This document shows positions 52,554 to 62,651 of a DNA stretch of 64,000 bases, in pieces (position 1 is the first letter of the stretch; every line of letters begins with the position of its first letter). Origin of the DNA: Rhodospirillaceae bacterium (GTDB lineage: Bacteria; Pseudomonadota; Alphaproteobacteria; Rhodospirillales; Rhodospirillaceae). Under the pieces are notes generated by a model that worked only from the letters and a program-made list of their open reading frames with translations, was not told where the DNA came from and did no database searches. The stretch spans positions 62,001 through 126,000 of the forward strand of contig JABJAH010000049.1 in NCBI GenBank assembly GCA_018666155.1, in the 5' to 3' direction. The translations under genes were made by a program, and so were the position numbers.

Positions 52554-53813
52554 ATGACTTCCGTTTCGAAACATAAATCAGAACTGATAAATGTCCTTTC
52601 ACAACGAGGATTTCTGCATCAGTGCACTGATATCGACAAGCTTGATGAATTCGCCGCTGCGAATGTTGTCACTGCCTACAATGGTTTTGACGCGACCGCA
52701 GACAGCCTACACGTTGGCCATCTCCTTCCAATCATGATGCTGCGGTGGATACAAAAGACTGGCCATCGCCCGATTGCTCTTATTGGTGGTGGAACCACAA
52801 AAGTTGGCGACCCTTCTGGTAAAGAAGAAACACGCCTATTGCTTGATGACGTTGCAATTAACAAGAATATCGCAAGTATTCAGAAGACGTTCGAAAAGCT
52901 GATTACATTTGGCGAAGGGAAAACCGACGCCCTTCTTGTGAATAACGCCGAGTGGCTTGATTCCTTGCAGTACATCCCCTTTCTAAGGGACGTTGGGCAA
53001 CACTTCACGATCAATCGAATGCTAACGATGGACAGTGTTCGGCTTCGGCTAGATCGAGAACAGCCACTCACGTTTCTTGAATTCAATTACATGATTCTGC
53101 AGTCATATGATTTCCTGGAGTTGAACAAAAGATACGACTGCAATCTCCAAACAGGCGGCTCAGACCAATGGGGTAATATTGTTAACGGGATCGAACTTGG
53201 CAGAAGAGTAGCCAAAGCAGAATTGTTTGGCCTGACGTGCCCGTTAATAACAACATCCTCTGGCGCCAAGATGGGAAAGACGGCATCAGGTGCGGTGTGG
53301 CTCAATGAAGAGCGCCTGTCGGCGTACGACTACTATCAATATTGGCGCAATACAGAAGACCCAGATGTGGGTCGCTTTCTAAGACTATTTACAGAACTTC
53401 CATTGGACGAGACAGAACGCCTTGAGAACCTGAGCGGTGGAGAGATTAATGAAGCCAAGAAAATACTGGCCTTCGAAACCACCGCATTACTTCATGGCGA
53501 GCCAGCAGCCGTCGCGGCGCAGAAAACGGCTGAATTGACGTTCGAGTCTGGTGGAACCGGCGATAGTTTGCCGAGAGTAGACATAACAGAAACCGATTTG
53601 TCCGAAGGAATATCTCTAGTAGACGCCCTTAAATTGACGAACCTTTGCAAGAGCAGTGGAGAAAGTCGGCGCCTTGTCGCAGGTGGTGGCGCGAAAATAA
53701 ATGGCGAAAAAATAGCAGAAGATTCATACGTTCTGCAGGCCAGTGATTTCTCAAACGGGGAGATGAAACTATCCTCGGGTAAGAAACGCCATGCGGTAAT
53801 CACACTTAGCTAA
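52554..53813 (+). CDS. tyrS: Tyrosyl-tRNA synthetase
   Basis: A 419-residue class I synthetase. It has the HIGH-type motif [26 protein letters not shown], the tyrosine site [11 protein letters not shown], the KMSKS-type KMGKTASG and a C-terminal S4-like domain ([21 protein letters not shown]). Complete. A GTG at 52548 is in frame; the ATG at 52554 is preferred. Confidence 0.97.
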   Translation: MTSVSKHKSELINVLSQRGFLHQCTDIDKLDEFAAANVVTAYNGFDATADSLHVGHLLPIMMLRWIQKTGHRPIALIGGGTTKVGDPSGKEETRLLLDDVAINKNIASIQKTFEKLITFGEGKTDALLVNNAEWLDSLQYIPFLRDVGQHFTINRMLTMDSVRLRLDREQPLTFLEFNYMILQSYDFLELNKRYDCNLQTGGSDQWGNIVNGIELGRRVAKAELFGLTCPLITTSSGAKMGKTASGAVWLNEERLSAYDYYQYWRNTEDPDVGRFLRLFTELPLDETERLENLSGGEINEAKKILAFETTALLHGEPAAVAAQKTAELTFESGGTGDSLPRVDITETDLSEGISLVDALKLTNLCKSSGESRRLVAGGGAKINGEKIAEDSYVLQASDFSNGEMKLSSGKKRHAVITLS

Positions 53814-53842
53814 AATTCTCCGCAACCGATAGAGCATCTCCG

Positions 53843-56800
53843 CTAATTCAAAGCAGGCTCAGCAACATCCGGCGTCAATTGCACGGAAGGCGGCGGGTCA
53901 AAGACGCGGAAAATTTGCCGGAGGAAACCCGGGGTCAGAGTTGCGAGTGGATTCACAGTGATTTCCCCACCCTCCGGATTTCCGCGCATAGTATAGGTTG
54001 CGGCGAAAATACCTCCACGCTCTTCTCCACCTGTTAATAGTGGACCGAGAATAGGGATACCACCGAGTGCACTATTGACCGCATACGCAGGGATTATTGT
54101 CCCATCGCCATCGAGCGTACTCTTATTCGCATCATAAGTTCCCTGGGCCGTTAAACCGAGAGAAGGACCGTACATAGCGCCCTCCTTAATCGTGAAGGCT
54201 CCATTCGAGTAGGTAAACGGGACGTTGAGTTCCGAAAAGGAGAGCCCATTACCATCTAATTCATCGACAATCCCTGTCAGAGACGCGACAGACAGTAGTC
54301 TGGCCAGCAAAGGCGCATCGACGATCTTAAAAGTATCCATGTTCAAGCTGCCTGAGATCGCCCCAGTTTCACTTACAGTTCCTGAGACTGTTAACTTGCC
54401 ATCCCTAAAACCATCACCTAAGCCCAAAGATCTTAAAACTGCTCCACCGTTAGCACTCGCCGCCTCGAATACTCTTGTCTGATCTTGGGGCTGCATCGTC
54501 AGTGTAAACTCATCCGCACCTGCCACCTCGGCATTCAAAACTATCTCTGAAATGCCGGCCGCTCCTTGGACTACTTTAGCGTCTACATTGGTCATATGGC
54601 CCGAATTTGAGAGCAACACTTGATCCAGTTGGCCATTAAATCTGAAGGACAATCGCGAGTCATCTCGATCTGGGTCGCCGAAGCTTCTCGCGCTATTGTC
54701 GCTTCTTAGGCTGGACCAAAAGGAACGTCCATCAAGGGATTTTCCTCTAAGCGCGATATCGAACACGCCGTCTTGAGAACGATCAGCCATCATTTCGAAC
54801 TGACTTTCTCCAATGCGGCCTTGATCAAGGCTGACCGAACTTATTTCGGCACCCTGTAGAAACTTTATATCACCGCTGAACTGCAGAGCCGCTTCTTCTG
54901 AAACTGCTTCGAACTGACGAATCTCGCTAATCACTCCATCCGATAATAAAATCTCCGCCGACACTATTCCTTTCATATCAGTCGGCTTCCGCCAATTCAG
55001 AGAAGGAACACGAAGTTCCGCAGACTGCACATCAGCCTCCACCACCACAACACTGTTCGCGGCTTCGTCAAGCGTGTAAATCGCTTCAAGCCTTATTGGG
55101 CCGTCAACATACGGTGGCGCGAATATGGCCTGCCGTAATCCAATAAGAGGGCGCTGACTATTTTCAACGACAGCATCCAGTGCATATTGACGGCGAAAAT
55201 CACCTCCGGAGAAATTTTCTCGCCAAGCTAGTCCGGTACGAATACCTCCAAGGGAGGCGGTCCCACTAACATCCATCCCCTGATTGTCGATGCTCAAGCT
55301 AAATTGACCCGATTCTAGATCAAGGCCAAATGCAGCATCACTAATCGAGGTTTGTTGCAATGATGCCGTCGCGCCGATTTTAACATCACTAAGTGGCACC
55401 CCCTGGATTAAAGGAAAGTCGACGCTCAGAAGCACCTCCGCTAGTCCGCTCGTCGACGAAGGTACAATTCCGAGCTTTGATGCGTAGCCAAGCGGCGGCT
55501 TATCTATCAATGCAATGGCGTCCGCAAGCTGCCCGTCTATACGAACGTCGATATCCGCTGTATCCGCCTTAATATCTAGCCCATGAAGCCTCACCCTTGC
55601 CTCCCTAATATTGAGGACACCATCAGGCGTAGATTCCACGCGAACGAAGCCACTTTCAACGTCTATCACAACCTCCGAAAGTGACACGTCCAGTAGCCCC
55701 CGAACTTCTTCCACCGGCGGCATTTGTCGAAGGTATGTAACGTCAATGCCAGCCAGCCTCGCCGTAACTTTGAGATCAGAGACCTTGAGTCCAGACAAGC
55801 TCGCACCAGCAAGCATCACATCAAACTTCGCATCAGTTATCTCGCCGCTGGCAAGGTTGCTTGTGATCCAACGCCTCGTGTTGGGCTTTATATCCTGAGG
55901 CCAATACGCTTTTAGATCTGCCAAACTCACACTGTCTATTCTGATATCTAAATCAATATCGGGCTGCTTCAATAAATCATTGCCCTCCATCGTTAACTCA
56001 ACAACCGGTCCCCCATCCGGAATCATTAATTCGAAACCACTAATGGAAATCTGGTCGAACTGATTTCGAGCACTGGCGATCATCTCAAAACGCTCAATCG
56101 GGTAAGTTCGGTCGACGGGAGATTGCATAGAAAGAGTGCCTCTCCCCCTCTCTACCGTCAGTTGGGCAAGGTCGACGACGACAGACGAGCTATTAAGCGT
56201 AAGTCCGAGGGAAAGGGCTCCATCCACGTCGAGCTCTACTCCCGACAGAATACTCAACTGTGGTGTAAGAACTGAAAAAGACGCCGGTCGCACACCTTCA
56301 AAATCTACATTCAGGGACAGAGCGGAGGTCTCAACCACATAGGTTCCATTGACCTCAACATTCGAAGTTCGACCACTATTTAAGTATGGAAGATTCGCAG
56401 CTATTCGAAGGTCGCCCTGCTGCCTCTCCAAAGAAATATCGCCTGACGGAACGAGCCATTCGCTACCAGATGCATCGTCTGAGAAAACAACAGTCGAGTT
56501 TTGTATAACGACTCTATCTAGATAACCTGCCCGATTACCTGAACCACCCGGGTCAGTTAATGCCCGTACTACGATGTTCAGTAGTTGGTTGGCCGACCCC
56601 TCTGTTGTTGCTCCCGCTTGAGGGGCATCCATTCCAGTGGCACCGGTCTCAGACAGGTTTGGGTCATATTTAAGCTCAAGCCCAAGCAGTATCGCACCAT
56701 TCTTACTCCGCGTTAGGCGAACAACAGGATTCTCCAACACGATTTCCTTTGGCGCGGGCGACCCTTCGAGTATCGACGCCATACTGAGCCGGACCAGCAT

Positions 56801-57088
56801 TTCGGGAAAAGACGCGATGACGTTTCCGTCTGAGTCTACGGCCATTACATCTTGGACCGTAATATTTGGAGTGGACTGCATCCCTCCCCAAGCGAGGGTC
56901 GCACCCTGGACCTCAAATACGATCCCTTCATTTTCATCGCTTATTGCATCAGATACATACGGGGCAAGAAAATCTATTGTGATCGGGCCGTCAGACAGAC
57001 GCCACGCAAGTACTGCGACGCCACAAAGTAAAAGAGTGACGCAAGCTGCCAGAGACCTAAATAATGTGTGAACTGCTCCGTGAACCAA
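53843..57088 (-). CDS. YhdP-type AsmA-like envelope protein
   Basis: A 1081-residue protein with an N-terminal membrane anchor (about residues 10-30) and a long beta-rich body typical of the YhdP/AsmA-like family. The C-terminal part carries a AsmA2-type pattern (FSELNVPFTYSNGAFTIKEGAMYGPSLGLTAQGTYD, IIPAYAVNSALGGIPILG, GGIFAATYTMRGNPE) seen in YhdP. YhdP helps move phospholipids to the outer membrane. It is divergent from glnE and converges on tyrS. With YdbH it is the second such bridge protein in the window. Confidence 0.87.
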   Translation of the reverse strand: MVHGAVHTLFRSLAACVTLLLCGVAVLAWRLSDGPITIDFLAPYVSDAISDENEGIVFEVQGATLAWGGMQSTPNITVQDVMAVDSDGNVIASFPEMLVRLSMASILEGSPAPKEIVLENPVVRLTRSKNGAILLGLELKYDPNLSETGATGMDAPQAGATTEGSANQLLNIVVRALTDPGGSGNRAGYLDRVVIQNSTVVFSDDASGSEWLVPSGDISLERQQGDLRIAANLPYLNSGRTSNVEVNGTYVVETSALSLNVDFEGVRPASFSVLTPQLSILSGVELDVDGALSLGLTLNSSSVVVDLAQLTVERGRGTLSMQSPVDRTYPIERFEMIASARNQFDQISISGFELMIPDGGPVVELTMEGNDLLKQPDIDLDIRIDSVSLADLKAYWPQDIKPNTRRWITSNLASGEITDAKFDVMLAGASLSGLKVSDLKVTARLAGIDVTYLRQMPPVEEVRGLLDVSLSEVVIDVESGFVRVESTPDGVLNIREARVRLHGLDIKADTADIDVRIDGQLADAIALIDKPPLGYASKLGIVPSSTSGLAEVLLSVDFPLIQGVPLSDVKIGATASLQQTSISDAAFGLDLESGQFSLSIDNQGMDVSGTASLGGIRTGLAWRENFSGGDFRRQYALDAVVENSQRPLIGLRQAIFAPPYVDGPIRLEAIYTLDEAANSVVVVEADVQSAELRVPSLNWRKPTDMKGIVSAEILLSDGVISEIRQFEAVSEEAALQFSGDIKFLQGAEISSVSLDQGRIGESQFEMMADRSQDGVFDIALRGKSLDGRSFWSSLRSDNSARSFGDPDRDDSRLSFRFNGQLDQVLLSNSGHMTNVDAKVVQGAAGISEIVLNAEVAGADEFTLTMQPQDQTRVFEAASANGGAVLRSLGLGDGFRDGKLTVSGTVSETGAISGSLNMDTFKIVDAPLLARLLSVASLTGIVDELDGNGLSFSELNVPFTYSNGAFTIKEGAMYGPSLGLTAQGTYDANKSTLDGDGTIIPAYAVNSALGGIPILGPLLTGGEERGGIFAATYTMRGNPEGGEITVNPLATLTPGFLRQIFRVFDPPPSVQLTPDVAEPALN

Positions 57089-57216
57089 GGCTCAATCCCA
57101 CCACGCCGCACAGCTTGATGCTTGTCCGGCTATTTCTTTGTTTTTATAGGTGTAAATGCAATTAAACTTGCCTAGTAACTTGCGCAAAAACTCAGCATCC
57201 CTGATAGACTTTAATA

Positions 57217-60189
57217 ATGAACGGCAAGATTGAGCATAGCATATCCATTATGCCAGAAAATGGCTTGCCGCGCGCCTATGATCTTGAGCAGCGCGACAGA
57301 TATTTAAATATTTGGGTCTCTCAAACGGCTCCAGAAGCCAATATTAATCAGAATGATCTCCTCCTAAATTCTAACGATATAACGATCGGTGATCTTGCTA
57401 ACAGCATATTTGGAAATAGCCCCTACCTTTCCAAAGTAGCAATTAAAAACCCGCAATGCCTGACTCGCTTCAATACCCATGATCCAAATGAAGCTTGGGC
57501 CGTATTCCTCGACACACTTGAACAAGAGATATCAGCCACAAGGTACAATATTGAGGCACTAAGAACTCTACTCCGGCAGCGCAAAGAAGAAGTCGCTCTT
57601 CACATCGCTATATGTGACCTATGCGGCTTATGGAACCTGTCTGACATAACGCGCAGTTTATCCGAGTTCGCTGACAAGTGTGTCTCTACTGCTATTAAAG
57701 CTCTTCTACTTGCCGAAGCTGAAAAAAATAACGTCAAACCATCTAATGCATCAGACCCGCAAATCGATTGCGGCCTATTTGTACTCGCGCTCGGCAAATT
57801 AGGGGCCGGTGAACTTAACTACTCTTCAGATATCGATCTAATCGTTCTCTACGACATCGAGGCATTGCCCTATACCGGCCGCAAAACACCTCAAGAGTTT
57901 ATGGTTAAACTTACAAAAGAGTTGATCCGTCTTCTAGATGAGCGAACTGCTGATGGATACGTTTTTAGAACGGACCTTCGTCTAAGGCCAGATCCCGGAT
58001 CAACTGCCATCGCAGTCTCAACAGAAACGGCGGAACTCTATTATGAAAGCTGGGGACAGAACTGGGAAAGATCAGCTCTGATTAAGGCGCGAGTAATTGC
58101 TGGCGATGAGAAAGTTGGAAGCGCTTTTCTGAAGCGCCTTGAGCCCTTCATTTGGCGTAAATCTTTAGATTTTTACGCAATTCAAGACATCCACTCGATC
58201 AAGAGGCAAATTTATGCGTCCAAAGGTGGGCGTGAGATCGACGTACTCGGTCACGATATAAAAATCGGCCGCGGCGGCATTCGGGAAGTCGAATTTTTTG
58301 TTCAGATACAACAGCTTATATGGGGCGGCAGAAACCCTGCTCTTCGTCAGCCCCAGACCCTGGGGGGACTCAAAAGTTTAAAAGTGAACGGTTTAGTTGA
58401 CACCTTAGCCACCCAAGAATTAACGGACTCATACATTTTCTTGCGTAATCTTGAGCACCGCATGCAAATGGTCAACGACGAGCAGACTCAAAAAATCCCC
58501 AGTGATCAAGCTCGCGCTGAAGCGCTCTCTGTATTCTTCGGCTATGCCACTTTTGATCAGTTTAGTGATGCCGTTACGTTTCACCTGCAACAAGTAGAAC
58601 GTCACTATGCGGACCTTTTTGAAGATGCACCTGATCTTACGATAGATGGCAATCTCGTATTTACTGGTTCGGAACATGACCCGGGCACTCTAACGACACT
58701 CAGCAATCTCGGCTTTGAGAATCCCGAAGCTATATCTCAGATAATTCGCACGTGGCACACAGGAAGGTATCGTGCCACGAAGAGCACACGGTCTAGACAA
58801 ATACTGACTGAAATCGTTCCGAGCCTTATTTCTGCATTTAGCAAAACTACTCAACCCGATCGCGCTCTGATAAAATTTGATGGTTTTCTTGAGCGGTTAC
58901 CGGCTGGCGTCCAGTTGTTTTCTGTCTTTTATGCACATCCGGAAATTCTCGAACTTCTTGCGGACATTATGGGTGATGCCCCCCGTCTTGCCGACTACCT
59001 GAACACGTCTAGCGATCGATTCGATTACGTACTAGACCCTGAATTCTTCGAAGTTTTAGCATCAACAGAAACCCTGTCAGTTGAGCTCCATAAAGTGTTG
59101 GAGCGAGCTACTGATTTTGAGGCGAAGCTTGATGCCTGTAGACGGTGGACAAACGATCTTCGCTTTCGCGTTGGTGTTCAAGCACTCAGATATCTAGTCA
59201 CACCATCCGCAGGAGCTAAGGCTCTCAGTACAATCGCCGAAACAACGATCTGCACACTCGTGCCATATGTTTGCCGAGAGTTTGCCGATAAATTTGGAGA
59301 AATAGAAGGAGCAAACCTCGCGGTACTAGCGTATGGAAAATTAGGCGGCTCAGAACTCACACCAACGTCTGATCTTGATTTGGTCTTCATCTACGACAGT
59401 CCGATTGCCTCTGAATCGACTGGTGGAAGTCGATCATTATCAGCAAGCGTTTACTATATGCGTCTTACCCAAAGAATCATCTCCGCCTTGACCGTATTGA
59501 CTGCTGATGGCCATCTATATGAGATAGATCTCCGCCTGCGCCCAGCTGGAGCGCACGGGCCAATCGCCACTAGCCTCGAGGCTTTTCACAAATACCAGAG
59601 GGACGATGCCTGGGTTTGGGAACATCTTGCGCTTACCAAAGCCCGTACTGTCTACTCAACTGGACAGTTGAACAAAAAAATCTCGCACGCGATTCACGGT
59701 GCGTTAAAGCAAAAGAGAACAGCGCCTGAAGTTGCAAAAGCGATATCAGATATGCGGACGCGTGTTCTGCAAAAACACAGCAGTGATGCACCGTGGGACA
59801 TAAAACACATGGCAGGCGGCCTCATGGATACTGAGTTTATGATTCAGTTCCACGCATTGCTCAATTATGAATCACTTGAGAAGACCGAGCCCAGAGACTC
59901 TTTGGACACATTAGAAAGCCTTAAATTACACGGAGTACTTCAAACATCAGAGGCCGATATTCTGAGTGAAGCCACGGCTTTATGGACGAATCTTCTGTGG
60001 CTTCTAAGGCTTACTCTTGACGTATCGGTATCCACTGGTGAAATACCGGCCGGCTTGGAAAAGCGCTTTCTTCATGCCACCGGTCTTGCCTCACGAGAGG
60101 CTTTAGATAGAGAAGTAAAAAAAATGAGCAAGCAGGTCTCAAGCATGTTCGAGAACACAATTGAGCGATCCGCGGCCGCCGAGACCTAG
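57217..60189 (+). CDS. glnE: Glutamine synthetase adenylyltransferase/adenylyl-removing enzyme
   Basis: A 990-residue two-headed enzyme controlling glutamine synthetase by adenylylation and phosphorolytic removal. Both nucleotidyltransferase sites are visible: GAGELNYSSDIDLIVLYD (removing half, about residue 200) and LGGSELTPTSDLDLVFIYD (adding half, about residue 708). The metal aspartates are intact in both. Length is normal. It is divergent from the YhdP-like gene and followed by bcp after 30 nt. Confidence 0.97.
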   Translation: MNGKIEHSISIMPENGLPRAYDLEQRDRYLNIWVSQTAPEANINQNDLLLNSNDITIGDLANSIFGNSPYLSKVAIKNPQCLTRFNTHDPNEAWAVFLDTLEQEISATRYNIEALRTLLRQRKEEVALHIAICDLCGLWNLSDITRSLSEFADKCVSTAIKALLLAEAEKNNVKPSNASDPQIDCGLFVLALGKLGAGELNYSSDIDLIVLYDIEALPYTGRKTPQEFMVKLTKELIRLLDERTADGYVFRTDLRLRPDPGSTAIAVSTETAELYYESWGQNWERSALIKARVIAGDEKVGSAFLKRLEPFIWRKSLDFYAIQDIHSIKRQIYASKGGREIDVLGHDIKIGRGGIREVEFFVQIQQLIWGGRNPALRQPQTLGGLKSLKVNGLVDTLATQELTDSYIFLRNLEHRMQMVNDEQTQKIPSDQARAEALSVFFGYATFDQFSDAVTFHLQQVERHYADLFEDAPDLTIDGNLVFTGSEHDPGTLTTLSNLGFENPEAISQIIRTWHTGRYRATKSTRSRQILTEIVPSLISAFSKTTQPDRALIKFDGFLERLPAGVQLFSVFYAHPEILELLADIMGDAPRLADYLNTSSDRFDYVLDPEFFEVLASTETLSVELHKVLERATDFEAKLDACRRWTNDLRFRVGVQALRYLVTPSAGAKALSTIAETTICTLVPYVCREFADKFGEIEGANLAVLAYGKLGGSELTPTSDLDLVFIYDSPIASESTGGSRSLSASVYYMRLTQRIISALTVLTADGHLYEIDLRLRPAGAHGPIATSLEAFHKYQRDDAWVWEHLALTKARTVYSTGQLNKKISHAIHGALKQKRTAPEVAKAISDMRTRVLQKHSSDAPWDIKHMAGGLMDTEFMIQFHALLNYESLEKTEPRDSLDTLESLKLHGVLQTSEADILSEATALWTNLLWLLRLTLDVSVSTGEIPAGLEKRFLHATGLASREALDREVKKMSKQVSSMFENTIERSAAAET

Positions 60190-60219
60190 ACTAACCACAC
60201 GTTCGACTGGAGCATCACG

Positions 60220-60684
60220 ATGAGCACTAAAATTGGCAACAAGGCACCTCCCATTAATTTACCCGCAACTGGAGGCGAGACCTTCTCGCTCAAGTCGCTT
60301 GTTGGCAAAAGAGTTGTCTTGTTTTTCTATCCAAAAGACGACACCCCAGGCTGCACCAAAGAAGCCTGCGGTTTTAGGGATCATTTTCCTGATTTCTCGA
60401 AGGTCAATGCAGAAATTATCGGCATATCGAAAGATACAGTGGCCAAACACGAAAAGTTCAAAGCGAAGTATGACTTGAATTTCGATCTCGCGTCGGACGA
60501 AGAGAACGCCATATGTGAGGCTTACGGTGTTTGGAAAGAGAAGAATATGTATGGACGCAAGTATATGGGCATTGAGCGCTCAACATTTCTAATTGATGAG
60601 AAGGGCGTCGTCAGAGCTGAATGGCGAAAGGTTAAAGTTCCAGGTCACGTAGAAGCCGTTCTTGCAGCGATACAGGAAATGTAA
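60220..60684 (+). CDS. bcp: Thiol peroxidase, BCP/peroxiredoxin Q
   Basis: A 154-residue peroxiredoxin. The motif FYPKDDTPGCTKEACGFRD contains the peroxidatic cysteine and a second cysteine five residues on, the classic BCP pattern. It reduces hydrogen peroxide and lipid hydroperoxides using thioredoxin. It follows glnE on the same strand and converges on prfB. Confidence 0.96.
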   Translation: MSTKIGNKAPPINLPATGGETFSLKSLVGKRVVLFFYPKDDTPGCTKEACGFRDHFPDFSKVNAEIIGISKDTVAKHEKFKAKYDLNFDLASDEENAICEAYGVWKEKNMYGRKYMGIERSTFLIDEKGVVRAEWRKVKVPGHVEAVLAAIQEM

Positions 60685-60702
60685 CTTGGCGCTTACGGTC
60701 GG

Positions 60703-61828
60703 CTAACTTGTCTCAATTGCATCCGACTCCGGCTTTATTCTCGCGGCGAGAGACGCCGACATGAATTGGTCCAGGTCGCCGTCCAATACACCTTGGGTGT
60801 CAGACGTTTCAACCTCCGTACGTAAATCCTTCACCATCTGATAGGGCTGCAAGACGTATGATCTAATTTGGTGCCCCCATCCTATATCGGATTTCGTATC
60901 TTCCGTGGCTTGGGCTTTTTCTTCTCGTATCTGCAGTTCACGTTCGTACAGCCTTGCCCGCAACATATCCCAACACTTGTCCCTGTTCTGATGCTGCGAC
61001 CGCTGACTTTGGCACTGCACGGCTATACCTGTCGGAATGTGTGTAATCCGAACCGCGCTGTCGGTTTTATTGACGTGCTGCCCCCCCGCGCCGGATGAAC
61101 GGTAGGTATCAATGCGGACGTCTTTTTCATCAATATCAATCTCGATCGAATCATCAATAACAGGAAACACCCATACCGAAGCAAAACTAGTGTGACGTCG
61201 TGCCGAAGAATCAAAAGGCGATATGCGAACCAGCCGGTGAACCCCGCTTTCCGTCTTCAACCACCCATAAGAGTTCAGACCCAGTATACTGTACGTAGCA
61301 GACTTGATACCCGCCTCTTCACCTGCACTCTCTTCAACGAGCTCAACTTTGTTGCCGTGTGACTCAGCCCACCGAACATACATGCGAGATATCATTTCTG
61401 CCCAATCTTGGGCCTCCGTTCCACCAGCACCAGCGTGAATTTCGAGGTAACAATCGTTCGCATCCGCCTCACCGGAAAGTAAACTTTCCAACTCTTGTTT
61501 GCGTGCGTCCTGCCCGAGCTTGTCGAGAATGCTCTCTCCTTCCGCAAGGGTTTCCTCGTCCCCCTCCATCTCGCCAAGCTCAACGAGCGTAATAGCGTCG
61601 TCCAGCCCTTGTTCGAGGTCTCGATAATGATTAATTGCAGAATCTAGTTGGGTGCGTTCACGCATTACTTTCTGAGCAGCGACCTGATTCGACCAAAGGT
61701 CGGGGTCTTCTGCTTTAGCATTCAATTCTTCTAGACGAAGAAGGGCGTTATCCCAGTCAAAGATGCCTCCTCAGCAGCGCCATAGACTGCTTTATTTCGG
61801 AGACCAAAGTTTCAATATCAGCGCGCAT
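60703..61828 (-). CDS. prfB: Peptide chain release factor 2, with programmed frameshift
   Basis: RF2 recognises UAA and UGA and triggers peptide release. The main frame contains the SPF-type anticodon-like motif ([18 protein letters not shown]) and [14 protein letters not shown], with the catalytic GGQ. A 23-codon upstream frame starts at ATG 61828 and ends with CTT-TGA (61762-61757); a +1 slip there joins both frames (giving LDWDNALL...), for about 374 residues in all. An AGGAGG (61771-61766) lies three bases before CTT, as in E. coli. RF2 thus regulates its own synthesis. Confidence 0.95.
61757..61771 (-). promoter_or_regulatory. prfB +1 programmed frameshift signal
   Basis: The minus strand reads AGGAGG, CAT, CTT, TGA, C. 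The internal Shine-Dalgarno is 3 nt from the CTT slip codon, and the in-frame UGA is read by RF2 itself. When RF2 is scarce the ribosome slips forward to the main frame. Confidence 0.94.
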
Positions 61829-61908
61829 ATATAATCTTCATCGAGTTATTCAATTTGCATTCAAAGTGCATTTATCGTGTACGAGCGCAGTTAGCCTCAT
61901 GCCTCTAG

Positions 61909-62643
61909 TCACTTTGGAAGATGGTGACCCGTGGGGTCGCCCCCGGCCTCTTTAATCGCTTTTCGGTAGGCCTTATCGGACGTAAATGGCTTAGTCGGAA
62001 TAAATGCAGATTTTTCGGTTGGCACGACCCGCCCGCCAGATTTCGGCAACACAAGCAGGTACTGCATATTGCGCCCGACAATTTGTATGGGTTCGTTCCG
62101 CTTTGAAAAAACGCGCCGCATCGTCGCTGACTCTTCGTAATAAGCCTCGTACTGCTCTTCATCATTCTCGAACAAGTACTCGTAAGCTTCGATCATCTCG
62201 GTAACAAATTTCTTATCGGCTACCTGCACGTTTGAAATCACCCAACATCGATCTTCGAAGGTCCAGTAATATGCTAGGCCAATGAGGTCGCCGCCCTTCG
62301 TAAAGTATGGAAAGAACGGAAATGATCTGCACGCAAGAGACCTGTTGTCACGCTCACAAAATGCAACACCCTTGCACTCCACAGCGCACGTGGACTTGGG
62401 TAACTCTTTGACGATCTTCTTTGATTCTTTGTCGAAGGGTTTGAATGGTTTCCATAGATCCGTCCGCGACTTCAAAAGCTTCCATTCTTCATCTTCAACG
62501 ATGGGGATCGCATTTTCTGTACTACAGCATACGGGAATTCCATCATTCAACGGTGCGCATATGCGACCACAGTCGAGCGTCTTTGCAATCGGCGCCGAAA
62601 ACATATCGTAGATAACTTTGAAGTCTTTTTTTGTCGCTGTCAT
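61909..62643 (-). CDS. Cysteine-rich YkgJ-like metal/Fe-S binding protein
   Basis: A 244-residue protein with a cysteine pattern like the YkgJ/UPF0153 family: CGRICAPLNDGIPVCC near residue 25, STCAVECKGVAFC around 90, and NRSLACRSFPFFPYF, whose RSFPFFP end is typical of YkgJ-like sequences. It probably binds zinc or an iron-sulfur cluster. Between mrcA and prfB on the same strand. Function unknown. Confidence 0.7.
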   Translation of the reverse strand: MTATKKDFKVIYDMFSAPIAKTLDCGRICAPLNDGIPVCCSTENAIPIVEDEEWKLLKSRTDLWKPFKPFDKESKKIVKELPKSTCAVECKGVAFCERDNRSLACRSFPFFPYFTKGGDLIGLAYYWTFEDRCWVISNVQVADKKFVTEMIEAYEYLFENDEEQYEAYYEESATMRRVFSKRNEPIQIVGRNMQYLLVLPKSGGRVVPTEKSAFIPTKPFTSDKAYRKAIKEAGGDPTGHHLPK

Positions 62644-62651
62644 AAAACGTC

